In this document: in pieces, positions 17,975-27,413 of the stretch | How positions within the stretch are numbered: position 1 is the first letter of the stretch | Layout of the letters: each line of letters opens with the position of its first letter | Assembly: GCA_024403235.1 (NCBI GenBank) | Contig: JAKSSF010000021.1 | Coordinates: 1 to 39,574, forward strand | Length of the DNA stretch: 39,574 bases | Direction of reading: 5' to 3' | Origin: Lachnospiraceae bacterium | Lineage (GTDB): Bacteria > Bacillota > Clostridia > Lachnospirales > Lachnospiraceae | Notes under the pieces: model-generated | The model's input: only the letters and a program-made list of their open reading frames with translations | Told to the model about the DNA's origin: nothing | The model's database searches: none | Translations under genes and position numbers: made by a program

Positions 17975-18889
17975 ATGAGTAAAAGTTTTGACGATTTAAT
18001 TGCCAAAGTCAATAGCTGCGGCATGAAAAAAGTAGCAGTCGGTGTGGCACAGGATGCGCACGTATTAGAGGCTGTTTCTGTAGCAAAAGAACGTAACATC
18101 GCAGATGCCATTTTGGTTGGTGATGAAGCCAAAATTAAAGAAGTAGCTGCTTCTATCAATGTAGATGTCAGCAGATTCCAGATTATCCATGAAGAAGATC
18201 CTTACACAGCAGCATTAAAGGCTGTAAAGCTGGTACATGACGGCGATGCTGACATGTATATGAAGGGTGTTTTGGATACCAAATCCTTCTTAAAAAGTGT
18301 ATTGGATAAAGAAGTTGGTTTAAGAAGCGGCAATCCACTTTCCCATGTGGCTGTATTTGAAGTACCTACTGTAGATCATTTATTATTCTTAACAGACGTT
18401 GCTTTTATTCCTTATCCTACATTGGAAGATAAAGTACACATTATCGAAAATACTGTAACTGTAGCAAAGGCTTGCGGTATTGATATGCCTAAGGTTGCTC
18501 CACTTGCAGCAGTAGAAATTGTAAATCCTAAAATGCCTGCTACTGTAGAAGCAGGAGAACTTACCAAGATGAACGACGAAGGTCAGATTACCGGTTGTAT
18601 CGTAGACGGTCCTCTTTCTTTGGACTTGGCTATCGACAAAGAAGCAGCTGCTCACAAGGGTGCTGAAGGCAGAAAAATCGTTGGGGATGCAGATATCTTA
18701 TTATTCCCTGATATTCATGCCGGCAACTTGGTTTACAAATGTATCGTTCATACAGCAGAATTCAAAAATGGTTGTATCTTAACCGGTACTACTGCTCCTG
18801 TTATTTTAACCAGCCGTTCTGATTCTTGCGAAACCAAAGTAAATTCCATTGCACTGGCAGCTGTTGTTGCAGAAGCAATGAAAAATTAA
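17975..18889 (+). CDS. ptb: Phosphate butyryltransferase
   Basis: Ptb exchanges CoA for phosphate on butyryl-CoA, giving butyryl-phosphate for butyrate kinase. I prefer the start at 17975 ([12 protein letters not shown], 304 residues), because ATGAGG of the earlier ATG (17960) serves as its ribosome binding site. The protein has the PTA_PTB family layout, including [35 protein letters not shown] and [21 protein letters not shown]. At about 304 residues it has the Ptb rather than the longer Pta length. It is 25 bp before buk. Together they form the terminal ATP-yielding step of butyrate fermentation. Confidence 0.93.
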   Translation: MSKSFDDLIAKVNSCGMKKVAVGVAQDAHVLEAVSVAKERNIADAILVGDEAKIKEVAASINVDVSRFQIIHEEDPYTAALKAVKLVHDGDADMYMKGVLDTKSFLKSVLDKEVGLRSGNPLSHVAVFEVPTVDHLLFLTDVAFIPYPTLEDKVHIIENTVTVAKACGIDMPKVAPLAAVEIVNPKMPATVEAGELTKMNDEGQITGCIVDGPLSLDLAIDKEAAAHKGAEGRKIVGDADILLFPDIHAGNLVYKCIVHTAEFKNGCILTGTTAPVILTSRSDSCETKVNSIALAAVVAEAMKN

Positions 18890-18914
18890 TCTATTTTCAA
18901 AAGGAGAATTTATT

Positions 18915-19982
18915 ATGTCTATTAAAAGTTTAATTATCAATCCCGGTTCTACCTCTACTAAAATCGGTGTGTTCGAAGACGAAACCTTATTATTTGAAGA
19001 AACCTTAAGACATTCTACAGAAGAAATCGCACAGTACGATACTATCGTAGATCAAAAAGATTTTAGAAAAGAAATTATTACCAACCTGTTAAAGGAAAAA
19101 GATTTCGATATCAACTCCTTAGGCATGGTAGTTGGCCGTGGTGGTATGTTAAAACCTATCCCAGGTGGTACTTATGCTTGTACAGATGCTTTGATTGAAG
19201 ATTTGAAGGTTGGTGTACAGGGACAGCATGCTAGTAACTTAGGTGGTATTTTAGCAAAAGAAATCGCTGATTCTATTGGCGTTCCTTCCTTCATCGTTGA
19301 CCCTGTTGTTGTTGATGAGCTGTGTGATCAGGCTAGACTTTCCGGTGTGCCGGAGCTTCCCAGAACTTCAGTGTTCCATGCATTGAACCAGAAAGCAGTT
19401 GCAAAACGTTACGCAAAAGAAACCGGCAAAGACTATAATTCTTTGAATTTAGTTGTTGTGCATATGGGTGGTGGCGTTTCTGTTGGTGCTCACTTAAATG
19501 GACAGGTTGTAGATGTATTTAACGCATTAGACGGTGACGGTGCTTTCTCTCCCGAGCGTGCCGGTGGTGTTGCCAGCGGTCGTTTGATTGAAATGTGCTT
19601 CTCCGGTAAATACACACAGAAAGAAGTTTACAAAAAATTCGTAGGAAACGGTGGTTTCAATGCTTATGTTGGAACCAATGATATGCGTGAAGTAGAAAAG
19701 ATGATCGATGCAGGAGATGCAAAAGCCCAGGCTGCATTTGATGCTTTTGTATTCCAGGTATCCAAAGATATCGGTGCTATGGCTACTGTATTAAAAGGTA
19801 AAGTAGACCAGGTGGTTGTAACCGGTGGTATCGCTTACGACAAGAAAGTAGTTGCTGCTTTGAAGGACGCTTGTGAATGGATTGCTCCTTTCACTGTATA
19901 TCCCGGTGAAGATGAATTACTTGCTTTGGTTCAGGGCGGTTTACGCGTTATGAACAAAGAAGAGGCTGCAAAAGAGTACTAA
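18915..19982 (+). CDS. buk: Butyrate kinase
   Basis: Buk makes butyrate and ATP from butyryl-phosphate. The 355-residue ASKHA-fold kinase has the N-terminal phosphate loop [16 protein letters not shown], the central [18 protein letters not shown] and [13 protein letters not shown] near the C-terminus. Length matches Buk (acetate kinases are about 400). AAGGAG precedes the start and a strong terminator follows. Confidence 0.95.
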   Translation: MSIKSLIINPGSTSTKIGVFEDETLLFEETLRHSTEEIAQYDTIVDQKDFRKEIITNLLKEKDFDINSLGMVVGRGGMLKPIPGGTYACTDALIEDLKVGVQGQHASNLGGILAKEIADSIGVPSFIVDPVVVDELCDQARLSGVPELPRTSVFHALNQKAVAKRYAKETGKDYNSLNLVVVHMGGGVSVGAHLNGQVVDVFNALDGDGAFSPERAGGVASGRLIEMCFSGKYTQKEVYKKFVGNGGFNAYVGTNDMREVEKMIDAGDAKAQAAFDAFVFQVSKDIGAMATVLKGKVDQVVVTGGIAYDKKVVAALKDACEWIAPFTVYPGEDELLALVQGGLRVMNKEEAAKEY

Positions 19983-20048
19983 GATTTTTAGTAGCTAATT
20001 TGTAGGACTGAAAAAATAGATTATCAATATTTGTCTGTAAAAAAATGA

Positions 20049-20081
20049 AGCGTAGTGGTTTTTGACCACTACGCTTTTTTT
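20049..20081 (+). terminator. ptb-buk terminator
   Basis: AGCGTAGTGGT, loop, ACCACTACGCT followed by seven T. It ends the plus-strand ptb-buk transcript. The A run on the left could also serve mtnA on the other strand. Confidence 0.88.
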
Positions 20082-20091
20082 AGATGCAGTT

Positions 20092-21171
20092 CTATTTCTC
20101 TGCTTTTTTCCGAAAGATCTCTTCAAAAGCTTCTTTGAAAGGAGCTCTAGCCACGCCGTATTCTGTAACAATACCGGTAATCAACGCATGATCTGTTACA
20201 TCAAAAGCAGGATTAAATACTTTCACTCCTTCCGGTGCCATTCGCTCTTTGTACCACATTTCTGTTACTTCTTCCGGTTTTCTTTCTTCAATGGGAATCA
20301 AATCCCCATGTTCTAAACTCATATCAATAGTAGAAGTGGGCGCACATACATAGAAAGGAACATTGTACTGCTTTGCCACAGCGGCTACCACACTGGTGCC
20401 GATTTTGTTGGCGGTGTCACCATTGGCTGCTACTCTGTCACAGCCCACAAATACAGCCTGGACCCAACCCTTTTTCATTACCATAGCAGACATATTATCA
20501 CAGATTAATGTAACATCTACACCAGAAGAATGGAGCTCATAAGCGGTTAATCTGGCACCCTGCAATAAAGGTCTTGTCTCATCTGCGAACACATGGAAGT
20601 TGTAGCCTCGCTCCTGACCCAGATAAATGGGTGCTGTAGCGGTACCATATTTGCTTGTGGCAAGCTGTCCTGCATTACAATGGGTCAAAATACCGTCTCC
20701 GGGCTTTACTAAAGACAAGCCATATTCCCCAATCATTTTGCAAACCCAGGTATCCTCTTCTTTGATAGCAAGAGCTTCTTTTTCCAGAATCTCTAAAAGT
20801 TCCTTATGGGGCTTATCTTGATTGGCTACACAAACCTGATCCATACGGTTTAAAGCCCAGGACAGATTTACTGCTGTCGGTCTGGAGCTGTCCAAATACT
20901 TCTTCTGCTCTGTGAATTTTTCGTAAAATAAAGCGAATTCCTCTTCTTCTATCTGGGTTGCCAATATGTAAATGCCAAAGGCTGCAGCCACCCCAATGGC
21001 CGGTGCTCCACGAACCTGTAGCAGATAAATAGCATCCCATATTTCTTTTGCAGTAGATAAACGAATGATTTCTGTACTGTAAGGAAGTTTCGTTTGGTCT
21101 ATTATTACTAGTTCCTTGGTCTGAAGATCTATATCTACCGTTTCATAGTCCATGATAGTCTTTTCTTGCAT
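20092..21171 (-). CDS. mtnA: Methylthioribose-1-phosphate isomerase (eIF2B-like)
   Basis: MtnA converts 5-methylthioribose-1-phosphate to 5-methylthioribulose-1-phosphate in methionine salvage, or the 5-deoxyribose analogue in related pathways. The 359-residue protein shows [14 protein letters not shown], the catalytic Cys in [17 protein letters not shown] and the Asp in [17 protein letters not shown]. The start at 21171 has GAGGAG upstream. No other salvage gene (mtnK, mtnBCD) is adjacent, so the window does not show which pathway it serves. Confidence 0.93.
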   Translation of the reverse strand: MQEKTIMDYETVDIDLQTKELVIIDQTKLPYSTEIIRLSTAKEIWDAIYLLQVRGAPAIGVAAAFGIYILATQIEEEEFALFYEKFTEQKKYLDSSRPTAVNLSWALNRMDQVCVANQDKPHKELLEILEKEALAIKEEDTWVCKMIGEYGLSLVKPGDGILTHCNAGQLATSKYGTATAPIYLGQERGYNFHVFADETRPLLQGARLTAYELHSSGVDVTLICDNMSAMVMKKGWVQAVFVGCDRVAANGDTANKIGTSVVAAVAKQYNVPFYVCAPTSTIDMSLEHGDLIPIEERKPEEVTEMWYKERMAPEGVKVFNPAFDVTDHALITGIVTEYGVARAPFKEAFEEIFRKKAEK

Positions 21172-21250
21172 GGTATATACTCCTCTTTACTAATATATTA
21201 TATGATTGCATATGTTTTTATATAATGTAGTTTTAATATTTTACTTTTCT

Positions 21251-21733
21251 CTAAACTGTTATATCCCCAAAGGCAGCATTCGTCGCCTTACATAAATCCT
21301 CCGGAGACAGTTTCAGTTGCATACCTATCTTGCCTCCACTAACATAAATCTGTTCAAAGTTCTTGGCCTGGTTTGCAATCACCGTAGGATATTGCTTCTT
21401 CATGCCGATAGCAGTGCAACCTCCGCGCACATAGCCGGTAATCTGATTGATATCCTTTACATGAATCATTTCTAAGGACTTTTCTCCCACCAACCTGGCT
21501 GCATTTTTCAGATGCAGTTCTTCTGCGATAGGAATCACAAACACATAATAGTTTTTACTGTGTCCCATTGTTACAAGGGTCTTAAATACTTGTTCATAGG
21601 GTAGACCCAGTTTATCTGCGGTTTGCATCCCATCGATAAATTCTTCACATTCATAAGACTGATGCTCAAAGGAAATCTTCATGCGCTCTAAGCTTCGCAT
21701 CGCATTGGTCTTTACTTCTTTTGTTTTTGCCAT
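21251..21733 (-). CDS. ybaK: YbaK/EbsC-type aminoacyl-tRNA deacylase
   Basis: This 160-residue protein is of the YbaK/ProX editing fold that hydrolyses mischarged Cys-tRNA(Pro). It has VFKTLVTMG, YYVFVIPIAEELHLKNAAR, the conserved GYVRGGCTAIGMKK loop and a C-terminal ISG-like VSGGKIGMQLKLSPEDL. Length is typical. GGAGGG precedes the start. It is downstream of unrelated genes. Confidence 0.9.
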   Translation of the reverse strand: MAKTKEVKTNAMRSLERMKISFEHQSYECEEFIDGMQTADKLGLPYEQVFKTLVTMGHSKNYYVFVIPIAEELHLKNAARLVGEKSLEMIHVKDINQITGYVRGGCTAIGMKKQYPTVIANQAKNFEQIYVSGGKIGMQLKLSPEDLCKATNAAFGDITV

Positions 21734-21865
21734 TTCTGCCCTCCAGACTTATATAAAAATCACAATTGAGTAAATTCATATTGAGTTACCATTCAAGTTT
21801 GAAAATATATTTTCCAACTATTTCATTCCATAAAAAGTCTGATATAATTTCTCAAGTCTTTCTGG

Positions 21866-22246
21866 TTAAAACTTATCTACATAGTCTGTGCCGGTTTCGC
21901 CCTGAAACTTTTCCAGATATTTTTCAGGTTCATCCATCATTTTTAACATGGTATCAAAGGCCATCAGAACCATCTTATCGCCGTTTTCTTTCATATCATA
22001 AAGACCACGGTCCATAAAAGCTTTAAAATGATCTATTTGCCAAATCATAATATCCACAACGGTAATGCCACTGACATTTACCTTACAAGGGAAATTACCG
22101 GTCAGACGATAGACCTCAAACTCCTCATAAACCGCTTCTTTAGCTATTAATCTGTTCCAAAAATCAGATACAAATTCTTCCGGCTCTCCACTATAATAAC
22201 AAAGAGATCGTACAAATTCGTAGGTTTCTTTTGTAGGGTTTATCAT
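21866..22246 (-). CDS. Hypothetical protein
   Basis: I do not recognise this 126-residue protein. It is mainly helical and acidic (MINPTKETYEFVRSLCYYSG..., a repeated MVLMAFDTMLKMM helix), without signal peptide or membrane segment. One segment, VNVSGITVVDIMIWQIDHFKAF, looks like a small buried core. The reading frame has normal codon use and lies in a run of minus-strand genes, 78 bp from its upstream neighbour. Confidence 0.6.
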   Translation of the reverse strand: MINPTKETYEFVRSLCYYSGEPEEFVSDFWNRLIAKEAVYEEFEVYRLTGNFPCKVNVSGITVVDIMIWQIDHFKAFMDRGLYDMKENGDKMVLMAFDTMLKMMDEPEKYLEKFQGETGTDYVDKF

Positions 22247-22324
22247 CGTCTTCTCTCCGCGTCAATTCTGTTTTATGTAAACCAGGTGGCTACCAACCGA
22301 TAACCACCTAATAATAGCACTTAT

Positions 22325-22783
22325 TTATCTCATGCCATTTACGACTTTATATTTGTTTAGCATTTCTGCATGGTTCTGTTCTTCTACCTGGATATCTGCC
22401 AATAATTTTCGGATATCCGAGTTATCAAACACAAAAACATCTGTGTTATATTCAGAAGATACCATCTTCTCTGTGGCAATACAGTCTGTAGCCAAGAAAC
22501 AGTCATCCATTTTTTCCTGACACTTGCTGTTTTGCTTATAGGTTGCCTGTGGAGCATATTCTTTTCCTGCAAGATCATTGCAATCACAGGCGGGCACCTT
22601 TCCTTTCAAAACCTGTCCCAAAGAATCGTAATGGGTACGTTCATTCATTTCCAAGGTTTGAAATAAATCCTTTAACACAGGATCATTAGCCTGTTCCCCA
22701 TATTTGTGATATTTTGCTTCACACTGTTGTTCCTGGGTACGCAAATCCTCAATGGCTGCTTTTTCTTTTTCTTTTAAAATCAT
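22325..22783 (-). CDS. CotF-like spore coat / ferritin-like helical protein
   Basis: This 152-residue protein has the paired-helix pattern of CotF-type coat proteins: ILKEKEKAAIEDLRTQEQQC, LKDLFQTLEMNERTHYDSL, a DCFLATDCIATEKM helix and a final IRKLLADIQVEEQNHAEML. Glu and His at helix positions resemble ferritin-like metal ligands, but the full set is not clear. It suggests a spore-forming host. Function as a coat component is inferred from the family. Confidence 0.7.
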   Translation of the reverse strand: MILKEKEKAAIEDLRTQEQQCEAKYHKYGEQANDPVLKDLFQTLEMNERTHYDSLGQVLKGKVPACDCNDLAGKEYAPQATYKQNSKCQEKMDDCFLATDCIATEKMVSSEYNTDVFVFDNSDIRKLLADIQVEEQNHAEMLNKYKVVNGMR

Positions 22784-22944
22784 TTGCTGTCCATCCTTTC
22801 TTCCTAAAACTTCTTCTCATATATTTGGAAACATTTTGTTTCAGAAGTTAGTATGGACAGGATTATTATATCTTATTCTAAATCATTTGGCGGATACACC
22901 ACAACGAAAAAATACGAAGTATTTTTGAGTCTGGCTCTGAACAA

Positions 22945-24141
22945 TTACTGTATAGTCATTCTTTCTAAAATCTCATCTACGATATGTTTTGCCACATCGT
23001 CCTTGGACATAATTTCCAATTCCTTTACTTCATCCCTGGTAATAATGGTAACCACATTGGTATCTGTACCAAAGCCGGCTCCCTGCACCTTTAAATTATT
23101 GGCTACAATCATGTCTAGATTTTTCTTGGCAAGTTTGGCCTGAGAATTTTCCAACATATTTTCTGTTTCCATGGAGAAGCCACACAAGAATTGTTTGGTC
23201 TTGCGTTCTCCCAATGCTTTCAAAATGTCATCTGTTCTTTCCAATTGGATGGACAAGTCGCCATCTTTTTTCTTCACCTTTTCTTCCGCTGGATTGGTAG
23301 GTCTGTAATCTGCCACAGCTGCAGCCTTGATAATAATATCCTGCTCCGGGAAATGTTCTAATACAGCATCGTACATTTCCTTTGCAGAAGTAATATTCAC
23401 AACTTTTACAAACATAGGCGGTTCGATTGCAACTTTTCCGGTAACCAAAGTAACCTCTGCCCCACGAAGCATGCAATGTTTCGCAAGGGCATATCCCATT
23501 TTTCCGGTGGAATGGTTACTGATAAAACGAACCGGATCAATTTTTTCCATAGTAGGGCCTGCGGTTACCAATACTTTTTTCCCTACCATGTCTTTTTCAC
23601 AGGCACATTCCCGTAAAATATACTGCAGCAATACCGTTTCAGAAGGCATTTTCCCGGCGCCAATATCACCACAAGCCAAATAGCCACTATCTGGTGTAAT
23701 AACCTCCATACCATAGCTTTGGCATTTTTTAATATTGTCCTGTAAAATAGGATTTTCATACATCTGAGTATTCATAGCCGGAGCCAGGATTTTTTTACAT
23801 TTGCAGGCAAGCACCGTGGTGGTAAGCATATCATCTGCAATACCGTTTGCAATTTTTCCTATTACATTGGCAGAAGCAGGGGCTATCAATACCACATCCG
23901 CCTTCTTTGCCAAGGCAACATGCTCTACACTATATTGAAAATTCCGGTCAAAGGTATCAATCAAACATTTATTATTGGTTAATGTCTCAAAGGTAATGGG
24001 ATTGATAAAATTGGTGGCATTTTCTGTCATAAGGACAGTCGTATCTGCATGTAATTTTTGCAGCATACTAGCCAGATTTGCAATTTTATAGGCTGCAATG
24101 GAGCCTGTCACTCCCAAAACAATGGTTTTTCCTTTTAACAT
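22945..24141 (-). CDS. coaBC: Bifunctional phosphopantothenoylcysteine synthetase/decarboxylase
   Basis: CoaBC carries out two steps of coenzyme A synthesis. The N-terminal flavoprotein decarboxylase (about 1-180) has GSIAAYKI, the His in VEHVALAKKADVVLIAPAS, the PAMNTQMYENP substrate clamp and the Cys in GYLACGDIGAGKM. The C-terminal synthetase has VTAGPTMEKIDPVRFISNHS and KAAAVADYRP. At 398 residues it is full length. It follows coaX by 31 bp, so consecutive CoA-pathway genes are joined. Confidence 0.96.
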   Translation of the reverse strand: MLKGKTIVLGVTGSIAAYKIANLASMLQKLHADTTVLMTENATNFINPITFETLTNNKCLIDTFDRNFQYSVEHVALAKKADVVLIAPASANVIGKIANGIADDMLTTTVLACKCKKILAPAMNTQMYENPILQDNIKKCQSYGMEVITPDSGYLACGDIGAGKMPSETVLLQYILRECACEKDMVGKKVLVTAGPTMEKIDPVRFISNHSTGKMGYALAKHCMLRGAEVTLVTGKVAIEPPMFVKVVNITSAKEMYDAVLEHFPEQDIIIKAAAVADYRPTNPAEEKVKKKDGDLSIQLERTDDILKALGERKTKQFLCGFSMETENMLENSQAKLAKKNLDMIVANNLKVQGAGFGTDTNVVTIITRDEVKELEIMSKDDVAKHIVDEILERMTIQ

Positions 24142-24172
24142 AACTTGATGCTTCCTCTCTGTTCCGATTCTC

Positions 24173-24943
24173 TTATGCTTCCTGGTTTTTGTCGTAAATA
24201 ATTTTTAGCCCTTTTAATAATAAATCATCATCGACTATAATGTCTTTTTTACACAACGGAATAACTGTGTGAGCCAAACCACCGGTTGCTACCACTTTTG
24301 CAGAATAGCCAAGTTCTTCCTCCATTCGCTCAATCATGCCATCAATCTGAGAAGCAGCCCCAAGCACCAGACCGCTTTGCATACAATCAATGGTATTTTT
24401 CCCAATCACTCGCTTGGGTGTTTCCAGGCTGACACGATAGAGCTGTGCTGCATTGGACGCAAGGGCTTCCATGGATAAACGAACCCCCGGAGCAATGATG
24501 CCTCCAATATAATTCTTTTCTTTGTCAATTACAGATATGGTAGTTGCAGTTCCCATATCAATAATTAGGAGTGGAGCCCCGTATTCCTGAATTCCGGCCA
24601 CCGCATCCACAATCATGTCACTACCTACGGTTTTAGGGTTGTCCATTTTAATATTCAAGCCGGTTTTGATACCGCTGCCTACAATCAAGGGCGCTTTCCC
24701 CACAATTTTTCTTACCGCTTCTGCCACCGCATTTAAGGACGGCGGTACTACGGAAGAAATGATAGCTCCCTGAATTTTATCTATATCAATATTATAAAGC
24801 TCCAATACGGTTTTAAAGCCCATGGCATACTCTAATGCCGTTTTGGACTTATCTGTAGAAAGGCGCTCTACAAAATAGGTTTTTTCATCATCAATACAAC
24901 CAATCACAATATTGGTATTTCCCATATCTATTGCAAGAATCAT
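24173..24943 (-). CDS. coaX: Type III pantothenate kinase
   Basis: CoaX phosphorylates pantothenate, the first step to coenzyme A. The start at 24943 (MILAIDMGNTNIVIGCID) has GGGAG at normal distance, giving 256 residues. Motifs are the phosphate loop DMGNTN, VVPPSLNAV, VGSDMIVDAVAG with IIDMGTATT, and VVATGGLAHTVIP. It is placed just before coaBC, and coaE/coaD are not in the window. Confidence 0.95.
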   Translation of the reverse strand: MILAIDMGNTNIVIGCIDDEKTYFVERLSTDKSKTALEYAMGFKTVLELYNIDIDKIQGAIISSVVPPSLNAVAEAVRKIVGKAPLIVGSGIKTGLNIKMDNPKTVGSDMIVDAVAGIQEYGAPLLIIDMGTATTISVIDKEKNYIGGIIAPGVRLSMEALASNAAQLYRVSLETPKRVIGKNTIDCMQSGLVLGAASQIDGMIERMEEELGYSAKVVATGGLAHTVIPLCKKDIIVDDDLLLKGLKIIYDKNQEA

Positions 24944-25066
24944 ACTGTTTTTCTCCCTAATTATTTTCATTTTAATGTGTTTTGCATTTGCTTTTTTCAA
25001 CATAAACACATCCATCAATATTGTATAGTATTCCTTTTTCAAACTCAAGAAATTGGATTTATTTTC

Positions 25067-25864
25067 TTACGCTTTTCGCAAAATATCTACGATGTGTGCC
25101 CCTGCCCCCAATAAATCCGGTCTTTCACAGGTAGCCAACTGGTACTGCAAAAAGATTTGGAATTCTTCTTCCGATAACTGATTTAGGAATGGCCGCATAT
25201 AATCTGCAGGTCCATCGGGAGACAGGATTTTGATTCTTTCTAACTGTACGGCAGTTCTATATCTGTCAATATCCTCCAGACGCACATAATCATACAAATC
25301 CTCCGGTGCGGACATACTATGAAAGTCCTTGGTCAAACGATTTTGCTCCATACATTCTAAAATATGTCGTTCTTTAAAGGCATAGGTCAATACGCCGTAT
25401 TCATTCATCACATAGGCCACCAAAATAATCCCACCAGATCTTGTGACCCGTTTTGCTTCTGAAAGAGCCTTACACTTATCTTCTTCCGTAAAAAGATGGT
25501 ACATAGGGCCAAATAGTAGAGTTACATCAAACTGCTCTGATTCCAGTTTCTTTAACCGCAATGCATTTCCCTGCATTGCCTTTACGTTGCTACCCTTTTT
25601 CTTTAAAATCCCCAGATTATACTTTACCAACTCTACGGCTGTTACATCATAGCTCTCCTCTGAAAGGGGTACACTGTATCTGCCGGTACCGGCTCCGATA
25701 TCCAGGATTTTGATTTCTGAGGGTTCTTTTCCGGTTTCTGAACGAATGCTTTCCAGCATTTTTTGTATATAGTGATAGGTAACCTGAAACTCTACCTGTC
25801 CATGGCGGGAGTCCAGTCTTTTTTCTTCATTAAATTTGTTGTAATACTGTTCTAATTCTGTCAT
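25067..25864 (-). CDS. Class I SAM-dependent methyltransferase
   Basis: This 265-residue methyltransferase has the motif ILDIGAGTGRYSVPLSEE (about 52-69), then VTAVELVKYNLGILKKKG and VTLLFGPMYHLF (motif IV region). A C-terminal helical part (RPDLLGAGAHIVDILRKA) is shared with small stand-alone methyltransferases of Firmicutes. The substrate is unknown. It lies upstream of coaX with a gap of about 120 bp. Confidence 0.85.
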   Translation of the reverse strand: MTELEQYYNKFNEEKRLDSRHGQVEFQVTYHYIQKMLESIRSETGKEPSEIKILDIGAGTGRYSVPLSEESYDVTAVELVKYNLGILKKKGSNVKAMQGNALRLKKLESEQFDVTLLFGPMYHLFTEEDKCKALSEAKRVTRSGGIILVAYVMNEYGVLTYAFKERHILECMEQNRLTKDFHSMSAPEDLYDYVRLEDIDRYRTAVQLERIKILSPDGPADYMRPFLNQLSEEEFQIFLQYQLATCERPDLLGAGAHIVDILRKA

Positions 25865-25944
25865 GTTTCAAATTTACTTTCTACAAAATAACTGCCTGCC
25901 ATACATCTACAGAACATACTGTATTGTATCTATTTTTATCCCTA

Positions 25945-26370
25945 TTAGTGATGCAGCAAATCTTCTTTTAGCATATAAAAAGTAAAAGTTCCGGTTGCAT
26001 ATAGCTTCTTCTTTTCATCACGTATTTCTGCTTTGTATACACTTACCTGCTTTCCCTGTCGCACCATAATCGCTTCACAGGTATAGGTACCTTCTTCCTG
26101 CACCGGTGATAGATAGTTCATGGAGCCGTCTATTGTAGATGCCATCGTTCCAAAGCTACAGGCTGCAAAACCGGTAATGATGTCCGCTATGGAATACAAC
26201 ACCCCACCATGCATGGAACCATAGGGATTCAATAATTTTTTATCATATTGAAAGGTACCTACCAAATTTCCGGGCTCCAGTTTTATAAATTGAATACCCA
26301 GATGCTGCATAAAAGGGTTTGTCTGCAAAATATAGGCTAATTTTTGTTCTAATATTCCTCTTGTATCCAT
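25945..26370 (-). CDS. PaaI-type hotdog-fold thioesterase
   Basis: This 141-residue single hotdog domain has LLNPYGSMHGGVLYSIADIITGFAA, which holds the HGG signature and the following acidic active-site Asp, and later STIDGSMNYLSPV. These enzymes hydrolyse acyl-CoA thioesters, often phenylacetyl-type or general short acyl groups. The start at 26370 has AGAAGGGG upstream. No substrate hint comes from neighbours. Confidence 0.87.
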   Translation of the reverse strand: MDTRGILEQKLAYILQTNPFMQHLGIQFIKLEPGNLVGTFQYDKKLLNPYGSMHGGVLYSIADIITGFAACSFGTMASTIDGSMNYLSPVQEEGTYTCEAIMVRQGKQVSVYKAEIRDEKKKLYATGTFTFYMLKEDLLHH

Positions 26371-26420
26371 GATGTCCCCTTCTCATTGTCTTTATTCCGT
26401 CAAAATGCAATTGAAAAACT

Positions 26421-26455
26421 AAAAAACGCCTCACCTGTCTGACCCCAGGTGAGGC
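26421..26455 (-). terminator. Terminator after the TauE/SafE gene
   Basis: Minus strand GCCTCACCTG, loop, CAGGTGAGGC (perfect 10-bp stem) followed by G and TTTTTT. It marks the end of the 5-oxoproline operon and the start of the thioesterase unit. Confidence 0.9.
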
Positions 26456-26584
26456 TGGCTTCATAAGAAACTAAAAAACATCATCGGGAACATCCACTTT
26501 GGAATGGGTGCCCTTCTCTTATCAATGTACCATATACATTTTGATCAGACAATGGAATTCATTATTTTTATACTTCAATCTTTT

Positions 26585-27304
26585 TTACATAAACGCATTC
26601 AATAACAAAATACCGCCAGATACAATCAATAAAACATACACTAATTTTAAGAATGTCTCCTGTTTGATCTTATGGCTAATCTTATTTCCAATCCAAATGG
26701 CTGCAAATACGGGAAGGATAGACATACCTGCCAGTTTCATAACATACCCTGTATACATACCTTGACGGAACATATTCCACATCAGATAAATGTTTAATAC
26801 GGCCCAGATGGAAGAAACTGTCGCACGAAACTCTCTCTTATCCTTCATTGCAGTGGTTGCATACAGTGCTAAAAATGGTCCTCCACTGGTAAACATTCCC
26901 TGCATCACACCGGACATAAGCAGTGCGATATAGGAATAGGGTGTCTTTAAATCTTTGCTGTTTTTTCGCAGTAGTTTATCCACACCTATGGCAACTACAA
27001 TCAAGCCATACACAATCATCAAAATCTTTGTAGGCAATCTGTCAAATAACCAAATGCCGGGAATCATACCCAGAATCATAAAGAACAGCATAATCCCCAA
27101 TTTTTTCGGATTGATATATTTTAAGTTTTGTACTGTTACAATTATGGTTACCAGCCAAAGGATCATGGTAATAGCCGCTTTGGCATTTCCCACCCCTACC
27201 AGTGCCATAGAAGGTGGCATTGCAATTGGTCCTCCCGCAAAGCCGGTGATTGTCTGTATCGTATTAGCAATTACTTGAATTAGTATAAATAGTATTTCTT
27301 TCAT
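26585..27304 (-). CDS. TauE/SafE-family membrane transporter
   Basis: This 239-residue membrane protein has about eight hydrophobic segments in two halves. TauE/SafE-type motifs lie near the start of each half (ITGFAGGPIAMPPSM and MQGMFTSGGPFLALYATT). The family exports or imports sulfonates, sulfite and other small organic anions. It is the last gene before a strong terminator and follows the pxp genes and NRAMP-like gene, so an anion related to that pathway is possible. Two inverted repeats separate it from the NRAMP-like gene. Confidence 0.85.
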   Translation of the reverse strand: MKEILFILIQVIANTIQTITGFAGGPIAMPPSMALVGVGNAKAAITMILWLVTIIVTVQNLKYINPKKLGIMLFFMILGMIPGIWLFDRLPTKILMIVYGLIVVAIGVDKLLRKNSKDLKTPYSYIALLMSGVMQGMFTSGGPFLALYATTAMKDKREFRATVSSIWAVLNIYLMWNMFRQGMYTGYVMKLAGMSILPVFAAIWIGNKISHKIKQETFLKLVYVLLIVSGGILLLNAFM

Positions 27305-27332
27305 TTCACAAAGTTATTACATTATACGGGAA

Positions 27333-27373
27333 CGTCATCCCATTGAAAATTTGCCTGCGGCAAAGGGATGACG
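27333..27373 (-). repeat. Two-tier inverted repeat
   Basis: CGTCATCCC (27333-27341) pairs with GGGATGACG (27365-27373), and inside TTTGCC (27350-27355) pairs with GGCAAA (27359-27364). The result is a 15-bp stem with an 8-nt bulge on one side. No T run follows on the minus strand, so it is not a standard terminator. It could be a processing or mRNA-stability hairpin. Confidence 0.6.
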
Positions 27374-27380
27374 CTACATA

Positions 27381-27403
27381 ATAAGTTTACTTTGTAAACT
27401 TAT
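27381..27403. repeat. Perfect 10-bp inverted repeat
   Basis: ATAAGTTTAC-ttt-GTAAACTTAT is an exact inverted repeat directly behind the stop of the NRAMP-like gene. There is no T tract. It could be an operator-like site or part of a composite terminator with the neighbouring hairpin. Confidence 0.6.
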
Positions 27404-27413
27404 CACATTAACA

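Noticed and set aside
22907-22926. Terminator after coaBC (AAAATAC/GTATTTT hairpin)
   Set aside because: The stem is almost wholly A-T and the loop tiny, too weak to list as a supported terminator.
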